Shown here: in pieces, positions 7,147-15,045 of the stretch
Layout: the number at the start of each line of letters is the position of its first letter
Numbering within the stretch: position 1 is the first letter of the stretch
Assembly: GCA_018648445.1 (NCBI GenBank)
Contig: JABGRG010000085.1
Span: forward strand, 1 to 17,464
Direction: 5' to 3'
Length of the DNA: 17,464 nt
From: Rhodospirillales bacterium
GTDB taxonomy: Bacteria; Pseudomonadota; Alphaproteobacteria; Rhodospirillales_A; JACZKS01
Program-made: the position numbers and the translations under genes
Notes under the pieces: model-generated
What the model saw: only the letters and a program-made list of their open reading frames with translations
Told to the model about the DNA's origin: nothing
Database searches by the model: none

Positions 7147-7168
7147 ATTTGCGCCATGATGCGCAAAT
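7147..7168 (+). promoter_or_regulatory. Hairpin enclosing the lipoprotein start codon
   Basis: ATTTGCGC (7147-7154) and GCGCAAAT (7161-7168) form a perfect 8-bp stem with a 6-nt loop. The second arm contains the first two bases of the chosen ATG (7167-7169). Folding would hide the start codon. The pgeF stop ends only 4 nt before the stem. Role inferred. Confidence 0.5.
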
Positions 7169-8096
7169 GCGTCGGTTAAAGATCCTTCTTGTCGTACTAG
7201 CGACGTTCGCCGCAGCCTGTGGCGAACTGCCGCAACCGTTCGAACACGCCCAACAAAAAATTACCTACCCGCTGGCCGAACTGGCCGTCGACGTGCGCGT
7301 ACTTCCCGTGGCCGGTTTGCCCGGACCGGCGGGACGGGCGCTGGCCCGCGCCGTGGTCATTAATCTGGGCGCTTATGGGGTCACGGCCAGCCATCGGGAA
7401 AACACGGCCAGCCGCTTCGTTCTTGAAGGAAGCATTGAGGAGGCCTTTGGCGCCACCGGAAACCGCGCGACGATGGTTGTCCATTGGGCCTTGCGCGAGA
7501 CCGGCGGCGAGCAAACGGGCATCCACGTTCAGGAAATCCAATCGGCATGGTCCGATTGGCAGCCACACGACACCGGCACGATCCTGGCCCTCGGCGCGCC
7601 GCCCGCCAAGGCCATCGCCGGATTGGTTGGCGTTGACGCGGAACTTCCGCCCAGCGCCATGGGGCAGGTGCGCGAAGGTATTTTCGTTCGGGGTGTCGTG
7701 GGCGCGCCGGGGGACGGCAACACATCGCTGGCGGCAGCCATGCGCCGCGCCCTTTCGGTTCTAGGCGTCGCCACCGTCGATAACGCAGAGGCGGCCGCCT
7801 ATGTCCTTCGCGCGATTGTAACAGCCGACCCGCCGAAGCAGGAAGAGCAGCGCATCGCAATTGTCTGGCGGGTGGAACGCCCGAACGGCGATCTCATGGG
7901 CGAAGCGGCCCAGGAAAACGCCATCGATGCCGGAAGTCTGGACGGCAAATGGGGAGCGACCGCCGGATACGCGGCAACCGCCGCCGTCGACGGCATCGAG
8001 GAAATCATGGATCGCGGCAAGGCCAGCAAAATGGGGGGCGCGATCACGCTACCCCCCAATTCCGAACTCGTTCCGCCCGCCGAACGTCGTCAATAA
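7167..8096 (+). CDS. Predicted lipoprotein with two-fold internal repeat
   Basis: The 309-aa protein is of unknown function. The N-terminus is a lipoprotein signal: MRRLK, a hydrophobic stretch (6-14), then AAAC with Cys18 as the lipidation site, although the -3 residue is Ala and not the preferred Leu. The mature part looks like two related units, about 42-155 and 171-283. Each runs V-x-x-V-x-G-x-PG, an LA-rich helix, GV, a strand ending in VL, VVHWALRETGG or IVWRVERPNG, and a C-terminal Ala-rich helix (APPAKAIAGLV or YAATAAVDGI). No ribosome site is clear. I prefer ATG 7167, but an in-frame TTG at 7149 would add six residues. It is the last gene of the envelope block and overlaps the convergent gamma-glutamyltransferase gene by 7 nt. 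Confidence 0.72.
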   Translation: MRRLKILLVVLATFAAACGELPQPFEHAQQKITYPLAELAVDVRVLPVAGLPGPAGRALARAVVINLGAYGVTASHRENTASRFVLEGSIEEAFGATGNRATMVVHWALRETGGEQTGIHVQEIQSAWSDWQPHDTGTILALGAPPAKAIAGLVGVDAELPPSAMGQVREGIFVRGVVGAPGDGNTSLAAAMRRALSVLGVATVDNAEAAAYVLRAIVTADPPKQEEQRIAIVWRVERPNGDLMGEAAQENAIDAGSLDGKWGATAGYAATAAVDGIEEIMDRGKASKMGGAITLPPNSELVPPAERRQ

Positions 8097-9682
8097 CCGA
8101 TGGCGCAGCCGTCCTTGCGGGGATCGGAGCCGCCGGTAAGGACGCCCTCTTCGCGGTCGATCCAGATGCCCTGGCTGCCGCCTTGCGGCTTGTCGGGTGC
8201 GCACGAGCGATGGCCCAGCGCGTGAAGCCCGTGCACGGCCTTGGCCGGAACGCCGCTTTCCACCTCGACCATTCCGCCTGCATTGGGGAAGACGCGCGGC
8301 TGATCCATGATCTCCTGCATGTCCAGGCCCAAATCGAGCAGCCCGGTCAGCACGTGGGCGTGGCCGCAAGCCTGGTACGGGCCGCCCATGACGCCGAACG
8401 GCATAACCGCTTTTCCGTCCTTGGCCAGCATGCCGGGAATGATGGTGTGGAACGGGCGCTTCTTGGGCGCGATGCAGTTCGGGTGATCGGGGTCCAGCAC
8501 GAACCCGCAACCCCGATTTTGCAACGTTACACCCGACATGGGCGCACACAGCCCGCTGCCAAAGCCGTTGTACAGCGAATTAATGAAGCTGACCGCGTTG
8601 CCCTCTTCGTCGACCACGCACAGATAAACCGTATCGGGATGGGCCGGCAGTTTGGGACGCGGCACGTTCTCCATGGCCTTGTCCATGCTGATCAAGGATC
8701 GCAGATCGGCGGCGTGATCAGCGGACAAAAGGTACTCCACCGGCACGTCCGCGTGGCGCGGATCGGCAACGAAGGCGTTGCGGTCGGCATAGGCCAGCCG
8801 CGTCGCTTCGATCTGGATATGCAGGCGCTCGACCGACATGGGGTCCATGCCCGACATATCGAAGCCCGACAGGATGTTCAGCAAAATCAGCGCCGTGATC
8901 CCCTGCCCGTTGGGCGGAATTTCGAAAACGTCGTAGCCCCGATAATTGGTGGAAATGGGGGTTACGTATTCGCCCTGGTGTTCGGCGAAATCTTCCAGGG
9001 TATGGAGGCCGCCGAGGCTTTTCAGATAACCGACGATGTCTTCAGCGACGGGGCCGGTATAAAAAGCTTCGGGCCCGTTGTCGGCGATGGCCTGCATGGT
9101 CGCGGCCAGCTCAGGCTGCTTGTGAAGCTGGCCGACCTTGGGCGGCTTGCCGCCGGGAAGGAAAATGCGTGCCGCCGTCGGGTCTTTGGCCAGGAGCCCG
9201 GCTTCCGCCTCAAAATCCACCGCAACGCGCGACGAAATGGGATAGCCCTCGCTGGCCAGCCGGATGGCCGGTTCCAGGACATCGCCGATGCTCAGTCGTC
9301 CATGATCGGCGACCAGCCGCGCCCACGCTTCGACAGCGCCGGGCACGGTCACCGCGTGCGGCGTGTTGCGCTCGATCTTGGAAATTCCGGCGCGCGCGAA
9401 CCATTCCTGCGTGGCCGCCGCAGGGGCCGCGCCCGAACCATTGTAGCCGATAATCTCGGACCCGCCCTTGGGCGCGATCAGGCAAAAGCAATCGCCGCCA
9501 ATGCCGGTGGATTCCGGTTCGACAACGCACTGCGCCGCGCACGCCGCAACCGCGGCGTCAATGGCGTTGCCGCCCGCCTGAAGAATATTGATAGCCGCAA
9601 TCGTCGCCAGCGGATGGGACGTGGCAGCCATTCCGCGCGTGCTATGGACCGGTGAACGACCGGGAAGCTCTAGGTTTCTCAC
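8090..9682 (-). CDS. Gamma-glutamyltransferase-family Ntn hydrolase, no signal peptide
   Basis: The 530-aa proenzyme would self-cleave before a threonine into large and small subunits and hydrolyse or transfer gamma-glutamyl (or related acyl) groups. The N-terminus has HSTRGMAATSHPLAT and NAIDAAVAACAAQCVVEP..TGIGGD, typical of the family. The probable nucleophile is Thr351 in HPDTVYLCVVDEEGNAV, giving a small subunit of 180 residues. RPFHTIIPG and FGVMGGPYQ form the small-subunit active-site loops. It resembles the cytoplasmic YwrD-type branch more than periplasmic Ggt, which usually has a signal peptide. The start is GTG at 9682, with AGAGG 9 nt upstream. It is the last gene of the leftward transport cassette, 46 bp after the isomerase-like gene. 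The acyl substrate is unknown. Confidence 0.9.
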   Translation of the reverse strand: MRNLELPGRSPVHSTRGMAATSHPLATIAAINILQAGGNAIDAAVAACAAQCVVEPESTGIGGDCFCLIAPKGGSEIIGYNGSGAAPAAATQEWFARAGISKIERNTPHAVTVPGAVEAWARLVADHGRLSIGDVLEPAIRLASEGYPISSRVAVDFEAEAGLLAKDPTAARIFLPGGKPPKVGQLHKQPELAATMQAIADNGPEAFYTGPVAEDIVGYLKSLGGLHTLEDFAEHQGEYVTPISTNYRGYDVFEIPPNGQGITALILLNILSGFDMSGMDPMSVERLHIQIEATRLAYADRNAFVADPRHADVPVEYLLSADHAADLRSLISMDKAMENVPRPKLPAHPDTVYLCVVDEEGNAVSFINSLYNGFGSGLCAPMSGVTLQNRGCGFVLDPDHPNCIAPKKRPFHTIIPGMLAKDGKAVMPFGVMGGPYQACGHAHVLTGLLDLGLDMQEIMDQPRVFPNAGGMVEVESGVPAKAVHGLHALGHRSCAPDKPQGGSQGIWIDREEGVLTGGSDPRKDGCAIGY

Positions 9683-9728
9683 CTGTTTTTCCTCTCTTGG
9701 ACTTCGTTTCCCCTGAGGCGGCGATTGT

Positions 9729-10595
9729 TCACACCTGGGCCGTAACCTGCAAGAGAAAATCTCGGCTGGCCAAAATCGCCTCGATGGGGCGATGGGGCGC
9801 ATAGATTTCCAAAACCGCGATGCCTTCGAAGTTTTGCAGGAACGGCGCAAGGTAGGCGAAGTCGGCCTCGCCCTCACCGAGAGGTAAGTGCTGGCTGTCG
9901 CCCGGCGTGTCGCCGTCGTTCATATGGAAATGAACGATCAGGTCCTTGAGCACGTCAAATTCCTCGGCCAGCCCATCGGCGCAATAGGCGTGGCCGGTGT
10001 CCAGATTGACTTTAAGGTTGGGCCGCGCGGCCCCCAGAACCATTTCGCGCAGAACCTTGGCATCGGTAGCCACGGAATGGCGGACATGGACTTCGTTTTC
10101 GACCGTCAGCACGAGCCCGGCGGCGGCGCAAAGATCGGCCCACCCGGCAATGGTTTCGACCGCCAGCTCGCGCGCATCATTCATAATCGCGGCGCGATCG
10201 AACTTGGCGCTGTCAAACGGGGCCTTGCGCCGTTCCAGATCGAAAAGCCGGTTCGCCACCCCCGGATGGATGCCCACGACCGGACTTTCAAGAAGCACCG
10301 CCAGATCAATCAGGCGCTTGATCAGTTCAGCGTCGCGCGCACGATCCTCGGGCAGCAGCGAGGCCGGATTAATGTGATCGGGCGCATGAACCGACAGATC
10401 AATCCCTTCGCCCCTGGCAATACGCAGAAGTTCGCGGGCCTCGTCGTCGGTCACCGTGGTCGGCCAGAAATAAAGCGGCCCGCATTCAAGCTCGATCCCG
10501 GCGAAGCCTTCGCGCGCCGTGAACCGCAGCATGTCGGGCGTGTCCATCACCGGCATCAAGGGCCAGTTACAGGTATAAATTCGAAGATCGCTCAT
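9729..10595 (-). CDS. Sugar phosphate isomerase/epimerase-like TIM barrel
   Basis: The 288-aa protein belongs to the xylose-isomerase-like/AP-endonuclease-2 TIM-barrel family, usually metal-dependent isomerases or epimerases of sugars, inosose or related polyols. Likely metal or acid-base residues lie at strand ends: Glu35/Glu37 (GIELECG), His70 (LSVHAPDH), His110 (VVGIHPGV), Glu166 (LTVENEV), Asp199/His202 (NLDTGHAYC), His222/His224 (IVHFHMND) and Glu263 (AVLEIY). PLGEGEADF (238-246) is typical of the family. There is no signal peptide, so it acts in the cytosol. Its ATG overlaps the permease stop by 4 nt (ATGA), so it is translated with the transporter. This ties it to the imported compound. 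The exact reaction cannot be read from sequence. Confidence 0.85.
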   Translation of the reverse strand: MSDLRIYTCNWPLMPVMDTPDMLRFTAREGFAGIELECGPLYFWPTTVTDDEARELLRIARGEGIDLSVHAPDHINPASLLPEDRARDAELIKRLIDLAVLLESPVVGIHPGVANRLFDLERRKAPFDSAKFDRAAIMNDARELAVETIAGWADLCAAAGLVLTVENEVHVRHSVATDAKVLREMVLGAARPNLKVNLDTGHAYCADGLAEEFDVLKDLIVHFHMNDGDTPGDSQHLPLGEGEADFAYLAPFLQNFEGIAVLEIYAPHRPIEAILASRDFLLQVTAQV

Positions 10596-12700
10596 TCGCC
10601 TATTTCACCTCGTAATGCTGTGGGCGCGGTTGAATCGATGCGCATCCAGGCCGGGCCGTAACGCTCGAACGCCCACATCAGGCCCATCACGCCAAACACA
10701 ATGAAAAGGATGGTGACACTCATGGCGCAAGCGATGCCGTAGAAGGACTTGGACGCCGTATCGAAAATGGCGACCGAGGCCAGCTTGTGGGCGGGACTGA
10801 CCAGGAACACCACCGAAGACAAAGTGGTCATGCCGTCGACGAACACATAGAGCGCACCCAGCAATGCGGCGCGGCGCATCATGGGCAGGATGATCCGCCA
10901 GAAGCGCTGGGGCAGCGAGGCGCCCAATATCTCGGCCGCCTCGTCCACCGCCGAATCGAGGCGTTGCAGCGAGGCGCGACCCGCCAGCACGCCCACGAAC
11001 AAATTCCCGAACATGATGTTCATGACCAGGATGCCCAGCGTTCCGGTCAGCGCCAGTTCCTTGACGCCGAAGGGAAGATTGAAGGCGATGATGTAGCCGA
11101 TACCGAAAATGACGCCGGGAAGAACCGCCGGAAGCAAGGATATAAACGCGATCAGATTGCCGCCCACCGGTTTGATGCGCTCCACGATATAGGCGATGGC
11201 CAGGGCCAGCAAACCGCCAAGGGGGGCGGCGATCAGCGCCACCTTCAAGCTGTCCCACACCACCCGCACGCCAATCCATTCCGACGTGAAAGCGCCCGAT
11301 TCTCCGCCGATGTAATGTTCGACAGTCAGCGAGTTGTCGATCCCCCAGATTTTGACGAAGGAGCCGATGACGACGGTGCCGTAGAGAACGACGATCAGTG
11401 AAATCACGGCCACGGCGACCGATGTTAGCCCGATCTTCGTGACCAGCGGCACCGGCAATTCCGGCGGTCCGGCGGCCACGCCACCGGTATCGAAGCGCTT
11501 GCGATGGCCCAACCGTTCAACAAGGAAATAAACGCACAGGGCGGGCACGACGATCCACATGGCGATGGCCGCCGATATCTCGGTGTTATGAAAACCGATG
11601 ATCTCGTCGAAGATGATCCCCGCCAGGACCGGCATATCCTTGCCGATGACCATGGGGTTGCCGAAATCGGTCATGCTCAGCACAACGCAAAGAATGGCGG
11701 CGCGCACGATGCCGGGTTGGGACAGCGGCAAGGTAACGTGCGAGAACACCTGCCAGGGCTGGGCGCCCAAACTGCTGGCGGCTTCCTCAACGCGTCCGTC
11801 GTGCTTGGAAAGCACGTTGTCCATGATGATGTAGGCGGGCGGCAGAAAACTTAGAATCTGCGCCACGATGACACCGCCGAGACCATAGAGGTTTTGGTCG
11901 TCGGCGTTGATCCAGCCCAATGCATTGTCGAGAATTCCCCGCGTGAACGCCCCTTGCCGTCCGAACAAAAGAACAGCGGCGGTGGCGATGATGACCGGCG
12001 GCGAAACCAGCGGAATGAGCGTCGCGTAACGCACCAGATTGGGAAACGGAATGCCGCCACGATTGACCCCGTAGGCGATGGCGTAGGCGATCGAGGTGGT
12101 GAACACACAGGCGAAAAATGCCAGAATCAGACTGTTCTTGGCAGCGTTGCGTAACCTCGCATCCAGGATGACGCTGAAATAGTGATCGAGCCCGTAGCCC
12201 TGATGCGCGCCCGTGCGAAGTTGCTCAAACTCATCCTTGGAAATCTTCTTTTTCAACTTGAAAGCCAGCGGAATGCGCTTGTGCAGCATGACCAGGGCGA
12301 CCGGATACTCAGCATCAAACCGCGCCCGAGCAACCGCGCCCAGACCGTCGACGGCCTTCTCGGCGGAAATGATTTGTGAGTCATACGGGCCTTTGCGGTC
12401 CCAGCCTACCGGTTTGCCAATCAGTTCCAGCGCAGCGGCCACGGCGTCGATGCGATGGGCGGTCTTGGTTTTGCCAAGCCACCGCGCCATGGACTTTTCG
12501 CGAACCGCCGGATCAAGTTTATCCAGCGCATCCGTGGTCATTTCCTTCAGTTCGGGCAATGACATGGGGCCGCTGACCGAGACGCTTTCGATCAGGACCG
12601 CGCCCAAAGGAACGGCGATGAAGGTGGCGAGAAGGGCGGCAACAACAAAGGTCGCCACATAACCGGGAAACCGCCTAATGAGCCCCGTCAACCGTCTCAT
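10592..12700 (-). CDS. ABC importer permease 2 (two fused permease domains, AfuB/FbpB/PhnU type)
   Basis: This 702-aa integral-membrane protein has two fused BPD-type permease domains, about 12 membrane segments in all. TM1 lies at about residues 14-38. A large hydrophilic loop follows (about 39-188), unlike the short loop in many FbpB/PhnU permeases; it contains FDAEYPV, LHKRIPLAFKL and SKDEFEQLRTGA. Both ATPase-docking EAA loops are present: EEAASSLGAQPWQVF and, in the second half, DEAAEILGASLPQRFW. The start at 12700 overlaps the ATPase stop by 4 nt; an upstream extension to 12748 is rejected because it reads into the ATPase. It is a clear paralogue of the permease at 15046-17115 along its whole length, including the loop. 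The family moves Fe3+, phosphonates or sugar phosphates; the substrate is undecided. Confidence 0.92.
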   Translation of the reverse strand: MRRLTGLIRRFPGYVATFVVAALLATFIAVPLGAVLIESVSVSGPMSLPELKEMTTDALDKLDPAVREKSMARWLGKTKTAHRIDAVAAALELIGKPVGWDRKGPYDSQIISAEKAVDGLGAVARARFDAEYPVALVMLHKRIPLAFKLKKKISKDEFEQLRTGAHQGYGLDHYFSVILDARLRNAAKNSLILAFFACVFTTSIAYAIAYGVNRGGIPFPNLVRYATLIPLVSPPVIIATAAVLLFGRQGAFTRGILDNALGWINADDQNLYGLGGVIVAQILSFLPPAYIIMDNVLSKHDGRVEEAASSLGAQPWQVFSHVTLPLSQPGIVRAAILCVVLSMTDFGNPMVIGKDMPVLAGIIFDEIIGFHNTEISAAIAMWIVVPALCVYFLVERLGHRKRFDTGGVAAGPPELPVPLVTKIGLTSVAVAVISLIVVLYGTVVIGSFVKIWGIDNSLTVEHYIGGESGAFTSEWIGVRVVWDSLKVALIAAPLGGLLALAIAYIVERIKPVGGNLIAFISLLPAVLPGVIFGIGYIIAFNLPFGVKELALTGTLGILVMNIMFGNLFVGVLAGRASLQRLDSAVDEAAEILGASLPQRFWRIILPMMRRAALLGALYVFVDGMTTLSSVVFLVSPAHKLASVAIFDTASKSFYGIACAMSVTILFIVFGVMGLMWAFERYGPAWMRIDSTAPTALRGEIGE

Positions 12701-13761
12701 GCATCCTCGGGCGCAAAAACGATGGCCCGGTCCGGCGCAATGGACCACTCGATATCTTCGCCGACATCAAGACCGCCGGCCAGCCAGTCGTAGTTGGAGA
12801 TATCGGCGAGCATTTGCGTGCCCGCTTTGGTTTCGAAGGTGGCGCGGACCGTCTGGCCGAGGAACGCCACATCGGTCAACCGTCCGCCCAGCTTGTCGGC
12901 GCTGCCGTTGGCGCGGGCCAGCGACACATGCTCGGGCCGCACGCAGACAATACATTCGTCACCACCCATCCCGTCCGGGACACGGGCCACAATGTCGTGG
13001 CCTTCCACATGAACCAAACCATCCCCGTTGGTCCGCCCCGAAAGACTGTTGCTGGTGCCGATAAAATCGGCGACGAACCGGCTTGAGGGCTTAAGATAAA
13101 CGTCAACCGGGTTGCCCAGCTGGCGAATGCGCCCCAGATCCATAACGGCCACGCGATCCGACATGGAAAGCGCTTCTTCCTGATCGTGGGTGACATAAAC
13201 GGTGGTGATGCCGTATTGCTTGACGACGCCGCGAACCTCGGCCCGCAGGTGGGCGCGGATTTTGGCGTCCAGCGCCGACAGCGGCTCATCCAGAAGCAGA
13301 ATTTTCGGATTGGGCGCTAACGCGCGGGCCAGCGCCACGCGCTGCTGCTGGCCGCCCGACAGTTCGTGCGGGTAACGGTTCTCAAGCCCGCGAAGCCGCG
13401 TCAGTTCGCAAAGCTCGGCCACGCGCGCTTCGATTTCGGCGCGCGCGCCGGAACGCACCCGAAGGGCGAAACCGATGTTCTGGGCGATGGTCTGCGTCGG
13501 AAACAGCGCGTAGGACTGAAAGACGAAGCCGATCTCGCGCTTGCTGGGGGGAAGGGTTTCGAGATGGCGGCCATTGATGGTCAACTCGCCGGAATCGGCG
13601 GTGGTGAATCCCGCGATAATCCGCAAAAGCGTCGTCTTGCCGCAACCGCTGGCGCCGACAAGGGTGACGAACTCGCCCGACGCGATCTCCAGCGACACAT
13701 CGTCGACGGCAACCGTAGTCCCGAAACGCTTGTTGATTCCCACTAGGCTCAGCTGAGCCAT
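12697..13761 (-). CDS. ABC importer ATP-binding protein 2
   Basis: The 354-aa ATPase would energise the permease translated right after it. Motifs are complete: Walker A GASGCGKT (36-43), Q-loop Gln82 (FQSYALFP), ABC signature LSGGQQQR (134-141), Walker B ILLLDEP (154-160), D-loop SALD and H-loop His192 (VTHDQEEAL). A C-terminal TOBE domain follows (about 240-354, with VRPEHVSL and FLGQTVRATF). This is the Fbp/Pot/Phn type of importer ATPase. The start at 13761 has AAGGGGA about 8 nt upstream. The 3' end overlaps the permease by ATGA. The 108-bp gap to the binding-protein gene upstream holds a hairpin and three 14-bp repeats. The C-terminal domain is homologous to the partial ATPase at the right edge. 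Confidence 0.95.
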   Translation of the reverse strand: MAQLSLVGINKRFGTTVAVDDVSLEIASGEFVTLVGASGCGKTTLLRIIAGFTTADSGELTINGRHLETLPPSKREIGFVFQSYALFPTQTIAQNIGFALRVRSGARAEIEARVAELCELTRLRGLENRYPHELSGGQQQRVALARALAPNPKILLLDEPLSALDAKIRAHLRAEVRGVVKQYGITTVYVTHDQEEALSMSDRVAVMDLGRIRQLGNPVDVYLKPSSRFVADFIGTSNSLSGRTNGDGLVHVEGHDIVARVPDGMGGDECIVCVRPEHVSLARANGSADKLGGRLTDVAFLGQTVRATFETKAGTQMLADISNYDWLAGGLDVGEDIEWSIAPDRAIVFAPEDA

Positions 13762-13776
13762 TTATTCTTCCCCTTA

Positions 13777-13818
13777 AACGCGGGCCCCAAAACGTGGGCC
13801 CAAAAACGCGGGATTGGG
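13777..13818 (-). repeat. Three imperfect 14-bp tandem repeats between binding protein and ATPase genes
   Basis: On the plus strand, units starting AACGYGGG occur at 13777-13790, 13791-13804 and 13805-13818. The first two also contain the palindrome GGGCCC, and the third diverges after AACGCGGG. They lie between the hairpin at 13816-13839 and the ATPase ribosome site. Function unknown. Confidence 0.7.
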
Positions 13819-13839
13819 CCGCAAACTTTGTTGCGGCCC
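13816..13839 (-). terminator. Strong GC hairpin downstream of the binding-protein gene
   Basis: GGGCCGCAA (13816-13824) and TTGCGGCCC (13831-13839) form a perfect 9-bp stem with a 6-nt loop, starting about 30 nt after the binding-protein stop. On the minus strand no U-run follows directly, only a GTTTTT after about 8 nt. It is therefore more likely a leaky terminator or mRNA stabiliser that gives more binding protein than ATPase/permease, as known for other importer operons. Confidence 0.7.
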
Positions 13840-13869
13840 GCCCATCATGCTTTCTTGTCGGCAACAGGC

Positions 13870-14841
13870 CTATTTTTCGTACTTGGCGGCCCAGCTGCGC
13901 TTGAACTCGTTGGCATCCAGCGGACGCCGCATTTTCCACAAATGCACACCCGCCAAATCCACATTGCCAAATCCCGGCACGGCGCCGATACCCACATGCG
14001 GCGCCAGCACCTTGGCTCCGGGTTCGCCCATCAGCCAATCCATAAAGACCTTTCCTTCGGCAGCGTTCGGTCCACCGGCGATAAGGCCCGCGCCCTCCAT
14101 CACGTTGGGCGAAATGCGGCCGATGACCATTTCCACCGGCATTCCCGCGTTGACCTGCTGCAAGATCGCCGTGTCATAGCTCAGCCCGATGACGGTCTCG
14201 CCACGCCCGGTCTGGCGCGCCGCTGCGCTGCCCGAGGAATTGTACTGGAAGATGTTCTGATGAACGTTATCGATAAAATTCCAGCCAAAGGCATCGACCA
14301 TGGTGGAGAAGATGCTTAAGCCCGTGCCCGATTTGGTGGGTGCGGCGATGGTGATCTGGCCCTTGTAGGCAGGCTTGATCAGATCTTCCCAACTGGTCGG
14401 CATGGGAAGCCCTTTTTCCTTGAGCAGCTTCGTGTTGACAGCCATGCCCATGATTGTGGCGTTATGGCCCATGTAGAACCCGTCGGCGTCCTTGAAGGCG
14501 TCATCGACCGGGCTGTTGTCGGGCTCGTAAGGCTCCAGCGCGCCCGCTTCCTTGAGCTGCTCGAGGGCGATGTCGTTGATCATCCAAACAACGTCGGCCT
14601 GCGGGTTGGCTTTTTCAGCGATGATGCGTTCAGTAATCGGACCGGTCGAATCGTTAATGGCGCTCACCTTGATTTCCGGGTGCGCCTTCATGAAGGCGGC
14701 CATAACGTCTTTTTCGATTTTCGGATTGGAGGCCGTATAGAGAATAAGATCTCCGGCTCCGGCGGGCGTCCCGCCCAGCACCAAAGCCGCCGCCACGCTC
14801 GCCATCGCGCTCACGCCAAATCCACGCAGGAATTTTCGCAT
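13870..14841 (-). CDS. Periplasmic solute-binding protein (Fbp/PhnS/AfuA-type)
   Basis: The 323-aa precursor is a type-2 periplasmic binding protein that would deliver the substrate to the permease(s). The signal peptide is MRKFLRG, a hydrophobic core and TPAGA with likely cleavage after Ala29; mature GDLILYTAS follows. Ligand-site motifs resemble the 2-aminoethylphosphonate/phosphate-ester group: DSTGPIT (64-70), ANPQADVVW (78-86), KSGTG (170-174) and SSGSAAARQ (202-210). The adjacent tyrosine pair that binds iron in FbpA-type proteins is not present. The start at 14841 has GGGGGAG about 5 nt upstream; open frame back to 14970 has no initiation signal. A 204-bp gap upstream may hold its own promoter. 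Iron transport is possible but less favoured. Confidence 0.9.
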   Translation of the reverse strand: MRKFLRGFGVSAMASVAAALVLGGTPAGAGDLILYTASNPKIEKDVMAAFMKAHPEIKVSAINDSTGPITERIIAEKANPQADVVWMINDIALEQLKEAGALEPYEPDNSPVDDAFKDADGFYMGHNATIMGMAVNTKLLKEKGLPMPTSWEDLIKPAYKGQITIAAPTKSGTGLSIFSTMVDAFGWNFIDNVHQNIFQYNSSGSAAARQTGRGETVIGLSYDTAILQQVNAGMPVEMVIGRISPNVMEGAGLIAGGPNAAEGKVFMDWLMGEPGAKVLAPHVGIGAVPGFGNVDLAGVHLWKMRRPLDANEFKRSWAAKYEK

Positions 14842-15015
14842 ATCCACTCCCCCTTGCGCGCTCGCCGCGGACCGGAGAATCCGCCCCACTGGCTCACGCG
14901 GTTGCACCAAATAACCCGCAAGGATTAACTCATTGCGACAGGGGGAGAAGCAACCCTCAACTTGCCACATTATCCAACAGAATCAGTCATCTGGACTTGA
15001 TTTTCGGTTTTGGAG

Positions 15016-15035
15016 TGTGGTTTTTTGTGGTTTTT
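15016..15035 (-). repeat. Direct repeat of a 10-bp A/T-rich unit upstream of the binding-protein gene
   Basis: tgtggttttt occurs twice head to tail (15016-15025 and 15026-15035) on the plus strand; on the coding strand this is an A-tract-containing AAAAACCACA pair. It lies in the 204-bp gap 14842-15045, just after the stop of permease 1. It could be an upstream promoter element or a regulator site. No convincing -35/-10 pair was found in the gap. Confidence 0.5.
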
Positions 15036-15045
15036 GCGACGCAAG

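Noticed and set aside
7949..9655. Long rightward open frame opposite the gamma-glutamyltransferase gene
   Set aside because: It lies antisense to a gene with complete family motifs, has no recognisable domain and is rich in Arg/Gly/His as expected of a GC-rich shadow frame.
14842..14970. N-terminal extension of the binding protein
   Set aside because: It would bury the signal peptide 43 residues in; GGGGGAG before the ATG at 14841 decides the start.
14877..14984. GANTC (CcrM methylation) sites upstream of the binding-protein gene
   Set aside because: Two GAATC sites in about 200 bp are close to chance expectation.
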